From Clostridia bacterium (lineage in GTDB: Bacteria; Bacillota; Clostridia; Monoglobales; Monoglobaceae), in assembly GCA_017546145.1 (NCBI GenBank), contig JAFYXN010000030.1, forward strand, positions 1-47,873: a stretch of 47,873 bases of DNA, in the 5' to 3' direction. Below the pieces are notes generated by a model. That model was not told where the DNA came from. It ran no database searches and saw only the letters and a program-made list of their open reading frames with translations. The position numbers were made by a program, and so were the translations under genes. This document shows, one piece after another, positions 1 through 8,858 of the stretch; the stretch's first letter is position 1, and every line of letters starts with the position of its first letter.

Positions 1-464
1 AAACACTTCAACTCCCCTGCCCCTCAATCTTGAGGGGATTAAGGTGCACTTTTGTGTAATATAGGAAATTACTTTATCAGCTAAACACTTTTCAAAACAT
101 ATTTTTATTCACAAGGGGTCTCTGCAGCAAGACCCCTTGTTGTAACCCCTGCCGCGCCGATTCGCGGCTCAGGTGGTTGTAATACTCAAATTGTTTGCGG
201 TATCAAACGCTCGGATAAACAAACCTATTGTTTGCCTCGCTAAATCGGTGGTGCCTGCAGCGGAAACTGATTGCACCACCGATTTTTGGTGTCCTCAACA
301 ATTCTCAAAACACCCACCAATCGCCACTCATAAGGCGGTTTTTGTCAGGGTATTCCGCAAGAAATTTTTCAATTAAAATGGATTTCCCCTTGACTATAAA
401 ATTATGCAATTAAGGGAATAGCTACATTGGGGTCGATGTTTAAACATCGACCCCAAAGTATATA
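1..464. repeat. Non-coding hairpin cluster downstream of clpC
   Basis: No convincing gene is present here. At least four strong inverted repeats are packed together: 20-27 with 30-37 (CCCCTCAA), 111-120 with 131-140 (10 bp, ACAAGGGGTC), 151-156 with 163-168 (GCCGCG) and 242-254 with 273-285 (13 bp, perfect). The loops of the second and fourth both begin with almost the same word, CTGCAGCAA at 122-130 and CTGCAGCGG at 255-263. This repeated stem-plus-loop design suggests a family of palindromic intergenic elements rather than simple terminators, since no strong T-tract follows. A short open frame at 173-376 crosses the 13-bp hairpin, has no ribosome binding site and is not called. Confidence 0.55.
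427..456. terminator. Perfect 30-bp palindrome just after clpC stop
   Basis: The two 15-nt arms are exact reverse complements, beginning TTGGGGTCGATG and meeting at TTTAAA. It ends 8 bp from the clpC stop codon, so it is the likely 3' end structure of the ctsR-mcsA-mcsB-clpC transcript. No clear T-run follows on the minus strand, so termination efficiency is uncertain. Confidence 0.6.
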
Positions 465-2927
465 TTATTTTGTCACAGTAAATTTTCCGTCAGCAAAGTC
501 AACCGTAATGTTATCGCCTGATTTAACAGTGCCGTCAAGCATTTTTTCGGCAAGCATATCTTCGATATCTGACTGTATTGCACGTCTTAGCGGTCTTGCA
601 CCGTATACAGGGTCAAAACCTGTTTCGGCAATTCTTTCAAGAGTACTGTCCGAGAAATTGGCGGTTATTTCGTTTGCCAAAAGCCGTTCTTTTAAGGTGC
701 TGAGCATCTTTGATGCAATTTCCTTAATGTTCTGGCGGTTTAGCTGTGTAAATACTATAATATCGTCAATTCTGTTTAAAAACTCCGGCTTGAAGGCGCG
801 TCTTAGCTCGCCCATTACATCGGATTTTATTTTTGCATGGTCGCGCTGTGTGTCCTCGCCTGCAGAAAATCCAAGGCTTTTGTTCTCGGTTATCATTCTT
901 GCACCTAAGTTTGAGGTCATAATGATTACCGTATTGCGAAAGTCAACGCGTCTGCCCTGAGAGTCGGTAAGAATGCCGTCCTCCAAAATCTGAAGCAGAA
1001 TGTTGAATACATCGGGGTGTGCCTTTTCAATCTCGTCAAACAGAATAACCGAGTACGGCTTTCTGCGTACCTTTTCGGTCAGTTGACCGCCCTCGTCATA
1101 GCCTACGTATCCGGGAGGCGAGCCTACCATTCGTGATACGGCGTGCTTTTCCATGTACTCGGACATATCAATGCGGATAAGTGCGTCCTCGTCACCAAAC
1201 ATTGCCTCTGAAAGAGCCTTGGAAAGCTCGGTCTTGCCGACACCTGTCGGGCCAAGGAAGATAAACGAGCCTATGGGACGTTTTGGGTCTTTAAGACCGA
1301 CCCTGCCGCGGCGAATTGCCTTGGCAACGGCGGTCACTGCCTCGTCCTGCCCAATTACTCTTTGGTGAAGAGCTTCTTCAAGCTTTAAAAGTCTTTCGCT
1401 TTCGCCTTCTTCAAGTGCTTTAACAGGAACACCTGTCCATGCCGAAACAATTTCGGCAATTTCGGCTTCGGTAACTTCCACGTTGCCGCCACGGCTTTCG
1501 TCTTCCCATGATTCCTTTTGCTTTTTCAGCTCGTCAGCAAGAGCTTTCTCGTCGTCGCGAAGCTTTGCGGCTTTTTCGTATTCCTGTGCGGTAATCGCCG
1601 CCTCTTTTTCGTGACGTACACTGTCTATTTTGTCTTCAAGCTCCTTTACATCAGGGGGCGCTGTCAGCGCTTTTATACGTATTCTTGATGCTGCCTCGTC
1701 AATAAGGTCAATTGCCTTGTCGGGCAGAAATCTGTCAGGGATATAACGTACCGACATTTTTACTGCGGCGTCCAGTGCGGCGTCTGTAATTTTTACCCTG
1801 TGGTGAGCCTCGTATTTGTCGCGGATTCCTTTTAGGATTTCAATGCTTTCTTCATAGCTCGGCTCGTCAAGGACAATTGATTGAAATCTGCGCTCAAGCG
1901 CCGCGTCCTTTTCGATGTGCTTGCGGTATTCTTCAAGGGTGGTTGCTCCGATAATCTGAATTTCGCCTCTTGCCAGTGCCGGCTTGAGAATGTTTGCCGC
2001 ATCAATTGCGCCTTCTGCCGCACCTGCGCCGATTATGGTGTGGATTTCGTCTATAAACAGAATAATGTTGCCTGCCTTGCGGATTTCCTCCATAGCACCC
2101 TTGAGACGTTCCTCAAACTCGCCGCGGTACTTTGCGCCGGCAATCATTGAGGATAGGTCAAGCGTAACAACCTTTTTGTCTTTGAGGATTTCGGGGACAA
2201 GACCCTGAACTATCTTTTGAGCAAGACCTTCTGCAACAGCAGTTTTGCCAACGCCCGGCTCACCTATAAGGCAGGGGTTGTTTTTTGTTCTGCGGCTTAA
2301 AATCTGGATAACCCTTTCGATCACCTTGTCGCGGCCGATGATGGGGTCAAGCTTAAGCTCTGCTGCCATACGTGTAAGGTCTCTGCCGTACTTGTCAAGC
2401 GTCGGGGTCTTTTCGTTGCGGCTTTGCTTTGCGGAAGCCGTTCTTGGACTTTCACCTGCAGGAGCCTCTGACGGAATTTCACCAAAATTGTTCTCGCTCA
2501 TAAGCTTTACAATATCGTTGTAGATTTTCTGGATATTGACATCAATATCGCTCAAGATTCTTACAGCAAGGGACTCGGACTCACGAAGCAGCGCAATCAG
2601 AATATGCTCTGTGCCGATGTAGTTGTGGCCAAGCTTTCGGGCTTCGCTGTAGCTTTGCTGAAGAATGCTCTTGGAGCGTGGTGTAAAGCCTATGGACGGA
2701 TTGTTGAGCGGAAGATCCATGCCTACAAAGAAGTCTATCTTGTTTACAATTTTTTTGTCGGTAACGCCGTTTTCGGCAAGAACCTTTGCCGCAACGCCCC
2801 CGCCCTCGCGGACAAGACCGACAAGGATATGCTCTGTGCCTATATAGTTGTGGCCCATTTCCATTGCGGCTTTGCCTGCAAGGTTGAGTGCTGATTTTGC
2901 TCGTTCTGTAAGTTTTTGTTCAAACAT
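465..2927 (-). CDS. clpC: ATP-dependent Clp protease ATPase subunit ClpC
   Basis: AAA+ unfoldase that feeds damaged or arginine-phosphorylated proteins to ClpP in the cytoplasm. The 820-residue length is normal for ClpC. The order is two Clp N-terminal repeats (about 1-145, each containing the [15 protein letters not shown] motif), a first AAA+ module with Walker A GEPGVGKT and Walker B ILFIDEIH, a middle region with a UVR motif ([25 protein letters not shown]) that marks ClpC rather than ClpB, and a second AAA+ module with [15 protein letters not shown], sensor and GARPLRRAI elements follow. It is the last gene of the ctsR operon, 4 bp after mcsB, so expression should follow CtsR. Nothing abnormal was seen. 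Confidence 0.97.
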   Translation of the reverse strand: MFEQKLTERAKSALNLAGKAAMEMGHNYIGTEHILVGLVREGGGVAAKVLAENGVTDKKIVNKIDFFVGMDLPLNNPSIGFTPRSKSILQQSYSEARKLGHNYIGTEHILIALLRESESLAVRILSDIDVNIQKIYNDIVKLMSENNFGEIPSEAPAGESPRTASAKQSRNEKTPTLDKYGRDLTRMAAELKLDPIIGRDKVIERVIQILSRRTKNNPCLIGEPGVGKTAVAEGLAQKIVQGLVPEILKDKKVVTLDLSSMIAGAKYRGEFEERLKGAMEEIRKAGNIILFIDEIHTIIGAGAAEGAIDAANILKPALARGEIQIIGATTLEEYRKHIEKDAALERRFQSIVLDEPSYEESIEILKGIRDKYEAHHRVKITDAALDAAVKMSVRYIPDRFLPDKAIDLIDEAASRIRIKALTAPPDVKELEDKIDSVRHEKEAAITAQEYEKAAKLRDDEKALADELKKQKESWEDESRGGNVEVTEAEIAEIVSAWTGVPVKALEEGESERLLKLEEALHQRVIGQDEAVTAVAKAIRRGRVGLKDPKRPIGSFIFLGPTGVGKTELSKALSEAMFGDEDALIRIDMSEYMEKHAVSRMVGSPPGYVGYDEGGQLTEKVRRKPYSVILFDEIEKAHPDVFNILLQILEDGILTDSQGRRVDFRNTVIIMTSNLGARMITENKSLGFSAGEDTQRDHAKIKSDVMGELRRAFKPEFLNRIDDIIVFTQLNRQNIKEIASKMLSTLKERLLANEITANFSDSTLERIAETGFDPVYGARPLRRAIQSDIEDMLAEKMLDGTVKSGDNITVDFADGKFTVTK

Positions 2928-2931
2928 ATTA

Positions 2932-3930
2932 TCAGTCCTTTCTGAGTGTGTCGCGAAGCAACTCCGCGCGTTTTAAATCTCTTTCGGTTGCATCCTGAGT
3001 GTTGAATGCTGTGGTGATGTTTGCCGGCATGGTCTGATACCATACATTGCTGAGTGATTCAAGGTTTATATTTTGGAGTATACCCAGATTTACGCCCCAT
3101 CTGACATCCGATAGCAAATTCATTGATTCGTCGGACGAGAGCAATCGTGCATTCGTCAGGGTGCCAAAGCTGCGCATTATCCTGTCTTCAAGACGAAGCT
3201 TGTTTTGTTCGTATATATCACGGCTTAGCTTGCGTTCCTTCTCGATGAGGTCGGATATAATCTGATTAAGCTTTTCGATTGTTTCGGATTCAGATACGCC
3301 CAATGTTACCTGATTGGAGATCTGGTATATATTGCCAAGAGCACGGCTGCCTTCGCCGTAAATTCCGCGTACGGTAAGACCCAACTTTGAGAGGGATCGG
3401 ATTATTTTTTCCATATTGCCGCTTTCAGTCAGTGCAGGAAGATGCACCATGACCGATGCTCGCATTCCTGTTCCTGCATTGGTGGGGCAACAGGTAAGGT
3501 AGCCGAATTTGGGGTCAAAGGCAAGGTCAAGAACACAGTCCAGTCTGTCATCAATTATGTTTGCTGTATCAAGGCACGAATCAAGGTCAAAGCCCGGTGC
3601 CATTGCCTGAATCCGTATATGGTCTTCCTCGTTAAGCATGACGCAAACCGTACAATCATCGTTTGTAATAAGACCGCATTTGTGCGGATTTTGTACCATT
3701 TCGGGACTGACGAGGTGGGTTTCGGAAAGTGCCTGCTTTTCAATTGGTGTCATAACCGAAAAGTCAATGTATTTAAGGTCGTGCAGTGCTGTGCGGCATT
3801 TTTCGATTACTTCGGCTTCGGATTCTTGTGTCATTTTTGTGCCGAAGGGGATTTCTTTAAGGTTTCTTGCAAGGCGTATCCTTGATGACAAAACCACATC
3901 TCCCGACGGTCCGAATTTTGTGTACCACAT
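2932..3930 (-). CDS. mcsB: Protein-arginine kinase McsB
   Basis: Phosphagen-kinase-fold enzyme that phosphorylates arginines of client proteins and of CtsR, marking them for ClpCP. The 332-residue length is close to the usual 350. Visible hallmarks are the N-terminal DVVLSSRIRLARN nucleotide-binding arginines, the NEEDHIRIQ active-site loop (around residue 118-126), the LTCCPTNAGTGMRASVMVHLP segment with the reactive cysteine, and RGIYGEGS. The start ATG lies 5 bp after the mcsA stop. It works with the activator McsA encoded just upstream. Confidence 0.96.
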   Translation of the reverse strand: MWYTKFGPSGDVVLSSRIRLARNLKEIPFGTKMTQESEAEVIEKCRTALHDLKYIDFSVMTPIEKQALSETHLVSPEMVQNPHKCGLITNDDCTVCVMLNEEDHIRIQAMAPGFDLDSCLDTANIIDDRLDCVLDLAFDPKFGYLTCCPTNAGTGMRASVMVHLPALTESGNMEKIIRSLSKLGLTVRGIYGEGSRALGNIYQISNQVTLGVSESETIEKLNQIISDLIEKERKLSRDIYEQNKLRLEDRIMRSFGTLTNARLLSSDESMNLLSDVRWGVNLGILQNINLESLSNVWYQTMPANITTAFNTQDATERDLKRAELLRDTLRKD

Positions 3931-3935
3931 AAAGC

Positions 3936-4436
3936 TTACCCCCTGTTCTGTTCCAATTCTTTTATTTTGTCACGCAGCTTTGCGGCTTGTTCAAAGTTCT
4001 GCTCTGATACCGCGCGATTCAGTTCTTCCTTCAGCTTGTCAATTTCCCCTGCAATACGGATGCCCTGACCTGCTTTTTGGGGGATTTTTCCGACATGGCT
4101 GTTGCTGCCGTGGATTTCTTTAAGAGGGCGGAGCAGATAGTTGCCAAACACCGTGTAGCAATTACTGCAGCCAAGCTTGCCCCGGCTTTGTATATCCCGA
4201 AGGCTGCTGCCGCAGACATTGCACACATTTGCAATTGGTTTTTCAATTTCTGACGGAGTTCCCCAAAGACCGCCGAAGAAGTTTTCAAAATCGCCCGAGA
4301 GTATTGAGTTAAATACAGGTGCATTGCCGTTTTGGTTTGCACAGTACGGACACAGATAGACTTCGGATTTTTGTCCGTTGATTACCTTAGTTATATGTGT
4401 TGTGGCGGCGTATTTGCCGCATACCTGACATTTCAT
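3936..4436 (-). CDS. mcsA: McsA, zinc-finger activator of McsB
   Basis: Small activator/adaptor of the McsB arginine kinase. The 166 residues carry two pairs of CxxC zinc-binding motifs in the N-terminal half (CQVCGKYA, CPYCANQ, then CNVCGSSL and CSNCYTVF) and a C-terminal UVR motif (EQNFEQAAKLRDKIKELE) predicted to form a helical hairpin that contacts ClpC/McsB. This is the standard McsA layout. Second gene of the operon between ctsR and mcsB. Confidence 0.94.
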   Translation of the reverse strand: MKCQVCGKYAATTHITKVINGQKSEVYLCPYCANQNGNAPVFNSILSGDFENFFGGLWGTPSEIEKPIANVCNVCGSSLRDIQSRGKLGCSNCYTVFGNYLLRPLKEIHGSNSHVGKIPQKAGQGIRIAGEIDKLKEELNRAVSEQNFEQAAKLRDKIKELEQNRG

Positions 4437-4451
4437 ATTATTTCCGCCTTT

Positions 4452-4895
4452 CTATACAAGATTGACCAATATATTTTTCAGCATTTTGGCACGAATGATG
4501 CCCTTTTCGGCATAGCTTGCCGGAATTGAATTGTCGCTGAGTGCTGCCATAATTATTTTTGCCTCACGCTGATTTATAATTCCATAGCTGAACATATCCT
4601 TAATAAGTGCCGCAGCAGCGGCAGATGAAATTGAATTGCCGATTGCCTTTACAGCATGAAAGACATAGCTTTCGTCCTTGGGTGCAGTGCGTGTAATGCG
4701 AATGTACCCGCCGCCACCGCGCCTGCTCTCTACACTATATCCCCTTTCGGGCGAAAATCTTGTTGAAATTACGTAGTTGATTTGCGAGGGAACACAGCCA
4801 AACCTTGTCGCCAGCTCGTTGCGCTGCAGTTCAATCTCGTGGCTTTCGTCAAGCATATTTTTAATAAATTCTTCTATTATATTACTAAGCTTCAT
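4452..4895 (-). CDS. ctsR: Class III heat-shock repressor CtsR
   Basis: Dimeric repressor of clp/mcs genes that releases DNA on heat or after McsB action. The 147 residues match the family: an N-terminal winged helix (about 1-70: LSNIIEEFIKNML, RFGCVPSQINYVISTRFSPERGY, then the glycine-rich wing RRGGGGYIRI that senses temperature) and a C-terminal four-helix part. First gene of the operon; its own operator lies 24 bp upstream, giving autoregulation. Ribosome binding site GGAGG is 8-10 nt before the ATG. Confidence 0.96.
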   Translation of the reverse strand: MKLSNIIEEFIKNMLDESHEIELQRNELATRFGCVPSQINYVISTRFSPERGYSVESRRGGGGYIRITRTAPKDESYVFHAVKAIGNSISSAAAAALIKDMFSYGIINQREAKIIMAALSDNSIPASYAEKGIIRAKMLKNILVNLV

Positions 4896-4918
4896 TGGTG
4901 TGTACCTCCAAATATATT

Positions 4919-4941
4919 TTTGACCTTGACTTTCTTTGACC
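4919..4941 (-). promoter_or_regulatory. CtsR operator (overlapping heptad repeats)
   Basis: Read on the minus strand, this contains GGTCAAA-GAA-AGTCAAG, one mismatch from the established CtsR box RGTCAAANANRGTCAAA, and a third GTCAAA copy overlaps immediately downstream. It lies between the -10 box and the ctsR start, where binding would block transcription. Confidence 0.85.
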
Positions 4942-4950
4942 TTTAATTTA

Positions 4951-4978
4951 ATTATAGCACCAAAATTTTGTTTGTCAA
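4951..4978 (-). promoter_or_regulatory. Sigma-A promoter of the ctsR operon
   Basis: On the minus strand TTGACA (4978-4973) and TATAAT (4956-4951) are separated by 16 bp, both perfect consensus. The CtsR box starts 10 bp downstream of the -10. Confidence 0.85.
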
Positions 4979-5031
4979 TAGGTTTTTGTAAATAAATTGT
5001 GAATAGAAGTGTGTGTGGCGTGTTTAAAATA

Positions 5032-5060
5032 TTGACTTTAGGGCTACCCTGTGATAAACT
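5032..5060 (+). promoter_or_regulatory. Promoter of azlC with internal inverted repeat
   Basis: TTGACT and TAAACT with a 17-bp spacer. The spacer contains the near-palindrome AGGGCTACCCT at 5039-5049, in the place where MerR-type activators or a repressor would bind. The regulator itself is not identifiable. Confidence 0.55.
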
Positions 5061-5110
5061 GAAAGGCGTGGTATAAGGAAGTTTTTGCTGCGTTTACAGA
5101 AGGTGAAAAA

Positions 5111-5824
5111 ATGACAAACGAAAGAACACAGAATTCATATACTTATGGGTTGGGCAAGGGAGTGCCGATTGCGCTTGGGTATCTGTCGGTATCCTTTGGA
5201 TTTGGTATTACTGCGGTAAGTCAGGGGCTTAACCCGCTTGAAACCATTTTGATTTCTCTGACCAATCTGACATCTGCCGGGCAGGTTGCAGGGGTTGCGA
5301 TTATTGCAGCCGGCGGAACGCTGATAGAGATGATTCTGACACAGCTTATTATAAATATAAGGTACTGTCTTATGGCTTTGGCGCTTACCCAAAAGCTGGA
5401 CGGCAGCTTTACCACGCTTCATCGGCTTGTTACGGCGTTTGGTATAACAGATGAAAATTTTGGTGTTGCCGCATCTGAAAAAGGACTCATTGGCAGGCGG
5501 TTTATGTATGGACTTATTACCTTGCCGATAATCGGGTGGACACTGGGGACAACGCTTGGTGTATATGCAAATCAGCTGCTTCCGCCAAGTGTGTGCGCGG
5601 CGCTTGGGATTGCGATTTACAGTATGTTTATGGCAATAATTATACCGCCGTCAAGAGATGATAAGGGCGTTTTTGTAACAGTATTAATTGCGTCGTCTTT
5701 GAGCTGTGTGTTTTACTATGTGCCGTACTTAAACAGAATGTCGCAAGGTTTTTCTATTATAATATGTGCCTTTGTTGCGGCAGGGATAATGGCATATATT
5801 GCGCCTCGGTATATGGAAGACTGA
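5111..5824 (+). CDS. azlC: AzlC-family branched-chain amino acid exporter, large subunit
   Basis: Integral membrane protein of 237 residues with several hydrophobic helices, of the AzlC/LIV-E family that exports branched-chain amino acids (or analogues such as azaleucine) together with AzlD. The N-terminal half carries family-like segments (GVPIALGYLSVSFGFG, TNLTSAGQVAGV, RYCLMALALTQKL). It has its own promoter and is divergent from the ctsR operon. azlD follows after about 100 bp, and the two are presumably cotranscribed. Substrate is inferred from family only. Confidence 0.88.
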   Translation: MTNERTQNSYTYGLGKGVPIALGYLSVSFGFGITAVSQGLNPLETILISLTNLTSAGQVAGVAIIAAGGTLIEMILTQLIINIRYCLMALALTQKLDGSFTTLHRLVTAFGITDENFGVAASEKGLIGRRFMYGLITLPIIGWTLGTTLGVYANQLLPPSVCAALGIAIYSMFMAIIIPPSRDDKGVFVTVLIASSLSCVFYYVPYLNRMSQGFSIIICAFVAAGIMAYIAPRYMED

Positions 5825-5924
5825 TTAAAATTGCGCATTTTGCCCGTTTACCTTCACTTATGTACACAAAGTACACGGCGGTCAGGTAAACAAACAATCT
5901 GCAACAACAGAGAGGTTGAAAATT

Positions 5925-6233
5925 ATGACAAAAGAATTTCTGCTTTACCTTGCAGCGATGGCAGGAGTGACCTATGCTGTAAGAATGATTCCGTTCACTT
6001 TGGTGAGGGGGAAAATTAAGTCGGTATACATAAAAAGCTTTTTATATTATGTTCCTTATGCGGTGCTGGGAGCAATGACGTTTCCGTATATTTTCTACTC
6101 GACAGGAAGCGTTATAACGGGAGCGGCAGGTACGGCGGTTGCATTTGTTCTGGCGTTTATGAGAAAGTCGTTGCTTATTGTCGCAGCTTTATCTGCACTG
6201 GTGGCATTTGCTGCAGGGTTGGTTTTGGTATAG
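5925..6233 (+). CDS. azlD: AzlD-family branched-chain amino acid exporter, small subunit
   Basis: Small membrane protein of 102 residues with three to four hydrophobic helices; RMIPFTLVRGKIKS and YVPYAVLGAMTFP are typical of AzlD. It should form the exporter with AzlC. The ATG at 5925 was chosen because GAGAGG lies 9 nt upstream; an in-frame TTG at 5916 sits inside that ribosome binding site. Confidence 0.87.
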   Translation: MTKEFLLYLAAMAGVTYAVRMIPFTLVRGKIKSVYIKSFLYYVPYAVLGAMTFPYIFYSTGSVITGAAGTAVAFVLAFMRKSLLIVAALSALVAFAAGLVLV

Positions 6234-6273
6234 ATTGGTTTTTGGAAGAAAGAATAGATAAGGGGAGAAGCTT

Positions 6274-7224
6274 ATGGCAAAAAGACGGATAACGGTTTTA
6301 ATTCTGACAGCGGCTCTGGTATGTGCTTTTTCGGGGTGCAAGGTTAATAATCAGGCAACCGGTGACAGCGGCAAGGTGAATATTGTTTGCACTGTTTTTC
6401 CGGTATATGATTGGGTCAATGAAATAGTGGGTGAAAACTCGGATAAATTTAATATAACACTTCTTGCAAGCGGCGGAGACCTTCACAGCTATCAGCCGTC
6501 TGCTGCGGATATTGCGGCTATTCATACCTGTGATTTGTTTATATATGTGGGCGGCGAGACAGATAAATGGGCAGAAAAAATTGTTGCAACGCAAAAATTA
6601 AATGCATTGAGCCTTTTGAAAATAAACAAGGATGCGTTGCTTGATGCCTGGCACGAGCATAGTCATGGCCATGACGGCGAAGATTTAGCGGTATATGACG
6701 AGCATGTTTGGCTGTCGTTGCGTCTTGCGCAGCAAACAGTAAGCGCTCTTTGTGATGAAGTGTGCAATTTTGATTCGGCGGATGCCGATATATACAAAAA
6801 GAATAGTTTTGAATACTGCGAAAAGCTCAAAGCTTTGGATAAGGATTTTGAAAGAACAGTTGAAGCGTCAAAAAATAAGACTATAGTGTTTGCAGACAGG
6901 TTTCCGTTTATCTATATGACAACGGATTACGGGGTTGAGTGCTATGCGGCATTTCCCGGTTGCTCGTCGGATACCAATGCCGGCTTTGAGGTGGTTGCAC
7001 ATCTTGCCGAAAAGGTGAAGGAATTCGACAAGCACACACTGCTTGTGCTGGAAAACTCAAATCAGGAGGTTGCGGCGGCTGTTATAAATGCAAGCGGGAT
7101 GAAAGATGTTGAAATTGCTGTTATGCATTCCCTGCAGGCGATTGGCGCAGATGATGCAGAAAATAACGATTATATAAGTATAATGGAAGAAAATCTGGAT
7201 GCCTTTAAAAAGGCACTTGAATAA
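6274..7224 (+). CDS. Zinc/manganese ABC transporter substrate-binding lipoprotein (ZnuA/AdcA-like)
   Basis: Extracellular metal-binding lipoprotein of 316 residues, cluster A-I family. A signal peptide of about 21 residues ends in the lipobox AFSGC with the lipidated Cys22. Metal ligands are suggested by LHSYQPSAADI and by DEHVWLSLRLAQ, with a histidine-rich acidic loop between them (HEHSHGHDGED) that is typical of zinc rather than manganese binders. A C-terminal NSNQEVAAAVINAS region follows. The ATG has AGGGGAG 7 nt upstream. It is first in an operon with an ATPase and a permease and would need Lgt (11431) for anchoring. Confidence 0.9.
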   Translation: MAKRRITVLILTAALVCAFSGCKVNNQATGDSGKVNIVCTVFPVYDWVNEIVGENSDKFNITLLASGGDLHSYQPSAADIAAIHTCDLFIYVGGETDKWAEKIVATQKLNALSLLKINKDALLDAWHEHSHGHDGEDLAVYDEHVWLSLRLAQQTVSALCDEVCNFDSADADIYKKNSFEYCEKLKALDKDFERTVEASKNKTIVFADRFPFIYMTTDYGVECYAAFPGCSSDTNAGFEVVAHLAEKVKEFDKHTLLVLENSNQEVAAAVINASGMKDVEIAVMHSLQAIGADDAENNDYISIMEENLDAFKKALE

Positions 7225-7239
7225 ACGGAGGTGAAGCTT

Positions 7240-7963
7240 GTGGTACATATCGAATGCAGGAATGTTTCACTTGGCTATGATGGAAAAATTATTGCAGAAA
7301 ATCTGACCTTCCTGGCAGAGGAGGGGGACTATCTTTGTATTGTGGGTGAAAACGGTGCAGGAAAAAGCACTCTGGTAAAAACTCTTTTAGGGCTTACCAA
7401 GCCTGTTCAGGGCGAGATAGTTATGGGTGACGGTATTTTGCAAAGAGAGATTGGATACCTGCCGCAACAGGCGGAAATTCAGCGTGACTTCCCTGCAACG
7501 GTATGGGAAATCGTGATGTCAGGGTGTATAGGCAGGTGCGGCGCAAAACCGTTTTTTTGGCATGGCAGAAAAAAAACTTGCGGCAGATAATATGAAAAAG
7601 CTTGGAATTGAGGATTTAAAAAACAGCTGTTACCGTGAGCTTTCGGGCGGACAGCAGCAACGTGTTCTGCTTGCAAGGGCGCTTTGCGCTGCAAGAAAGC
7701 TTTTGCTTCTTGACGAGCCTGCGGCAGGGCTTGACCCGGTGGCAACAAATGAAATGTATCATTTGATAATGGATTTAAACCGTCAGGAGGGGCTGACGGT
7801 GGTGATGGTATCTCATGATATAAAGGCTGCCGTTAATCATGCCAAGCACATACTGCATCTTGGAAACGGCGAGGTATTTTTTGGCACTGCGGCAGAGTAT
7901 ACCCAAAGTGCGGTGGGCAGTGCATTTCTTAATTCAGGTAAATGCGGGAGGTGCAAAGAATGA
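7240..7963 (+). pseudogene. Metal ABC transporter ATPase, frameshifted
   Basis: ZnuC-like ATP-binding subunit split over two frames. The first part (7240-7590) has Walker A GENGAGKST and the Q-loop YLPQQ; the second (usable from about 7562 to 7963) has the signature LSGGQQQR, Walker B LLLLDEP, D-loop and the switch histidine VSHD. Together they cover one normal ATPase of about 240 residues. The switch falls in 7552-7576, where a T7 run (7552-7558) and an A8 run (7569-7576) occur; removal of one base from either restores one frame. It may be a sequencing error, a recent mutation, or slippage. GTG 7240 is chosen because CGGAGGTG lies just upstream. It overlaps znuB by 4 nt (ATGA). Confidence 0.85.
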
Positions 7964-8796
7964 ACACGGTTTTAAGTTCTCTTCAATATTATTTCAGCTT
8001 TCCGTTTGTAAGGTATGCGCTCCTGGTAGGTGTGCTTATAGCGCTTTGTTCATCACTTTTTGGCGTGATTTTGGTGCTCAGGCGGTTTTCGTTTATAGGT
8101 GACGGATTGTCACATGCGGCATTTGGCGCATTGGCAGTTGCAACGGTGGCGGGCGTTTCAAATCCGCTTTATGTGGTGCTGCCTGTTACGGCGGTTATGG
8201 CGGTACTGCTTTTAAAGGCAGGGCGAAACCGCAAGGTCAAGGGCGATGCGGCACTAGCGATGGTATCGGTAGGAGCACTTGCAATAGGCTATCTTTTACT
8301 TAATGTATTTCCGTCGTCTGCCAATGTTTCAGGCGATGTTTGCGGTACGCTTTTTGGAGCGACCTCCATACTTACACTGTCGGATTTTGATGTAAAGGTC
8401 TGTGCGGTACTTGCCGCAATAGTAATATTGCTGTTTGTGCTTTTTTACAATCGAATTTTTGCAGTTACATTTGATGAAAGCTTTGCTGAGGGTACGGGTA
8501 TCCGTACAGAAATTTATAATACTGTTATTGCGGTAATTACTGCGGTAATAATTGTTCTTGCAATGAATCTTGTAGGCTCGCTTTTGATTTCGGCGCTTAT
8601 TGTGTTTCCGGCGCTTTCTGCTATGCGAGTGTTCAAAAGCTTTCGCTCGGTTGTGATTTGCTCTGCCGTGGTGTCGGTTGTTTGTGCGGCAGTTGGAATA
8701 ATTGCATCTGTGCTTATGTCGACTCCGGTGGGACCGACGATTGTGGTTGCAAATATTTTGTGCTTTATTGGGTTTTCTTTAATAAGGAAGAGTTAG
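7960..8796 (+). CDS. Metal ABC transporter permease (ZnuB-like)
   Basis: Membrane subunit of the zinc/manganese importer, 278 residues from the chosen start, with eight or nine hydrophobic segments typical of ABC-3 permeases. Recognisable parts are LVGVLIALCSSLFGVILVLRR, GDGLSHAAFGA and a long hydrophobic C-terminus. The ATG at 7960 overlaps the ATPase stop and follows GGGAGGTG by 6 nt, so an earlier in-frame ATG at 7942 is rejected. Its tight overlap with the ATPase indicates translational coupling, which the frameshift upstream would disturb. Confidence 0.9.
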   Translation: MNTVLSSLQYYFSFPFVRYALLVGVLIALCSSLFGVILVLRRFSFIGDGLSHAAFGALAVATVAGVSNPLYVVLPVTAVMAVLLLKAGRNRKVKGDAALAMVSVGALAIGYLLLNVFPSSANVSGDVCGTLFGATSILTLSDFDVKVCAVLAAIVILLFVLFYNRIFAVTFDESFAEGTGIRTEIYNTVIAVITAVIIVLAMNLVGSLLISALIVFPALSAMRVFKSFRSVVICSAVVSVVCAAVGIIASVLMSTPVGPTIVVANILCFIGFSLIRKS

Positions 8797-8858
8797 ATTT
8801 TGGTATTAAATAATGCTGCTTGGGCAAAAATAGTAGGAAATTAAAAGGAAGTGAATTT

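Noticed and set aside
173..376. Short plus-strand frame in the left intergenic region
   Set aside because: It reads through a perfect 13-bp inverted repeat and lacks a ribosome binding site; better explained as a palindromic repeat.
427..960. Plus-strand frame of 177 codons opposite the clpC 3' end
   Set aside because: Antisense to a conserved gene, serine-rich composition, no ribosome binding site.
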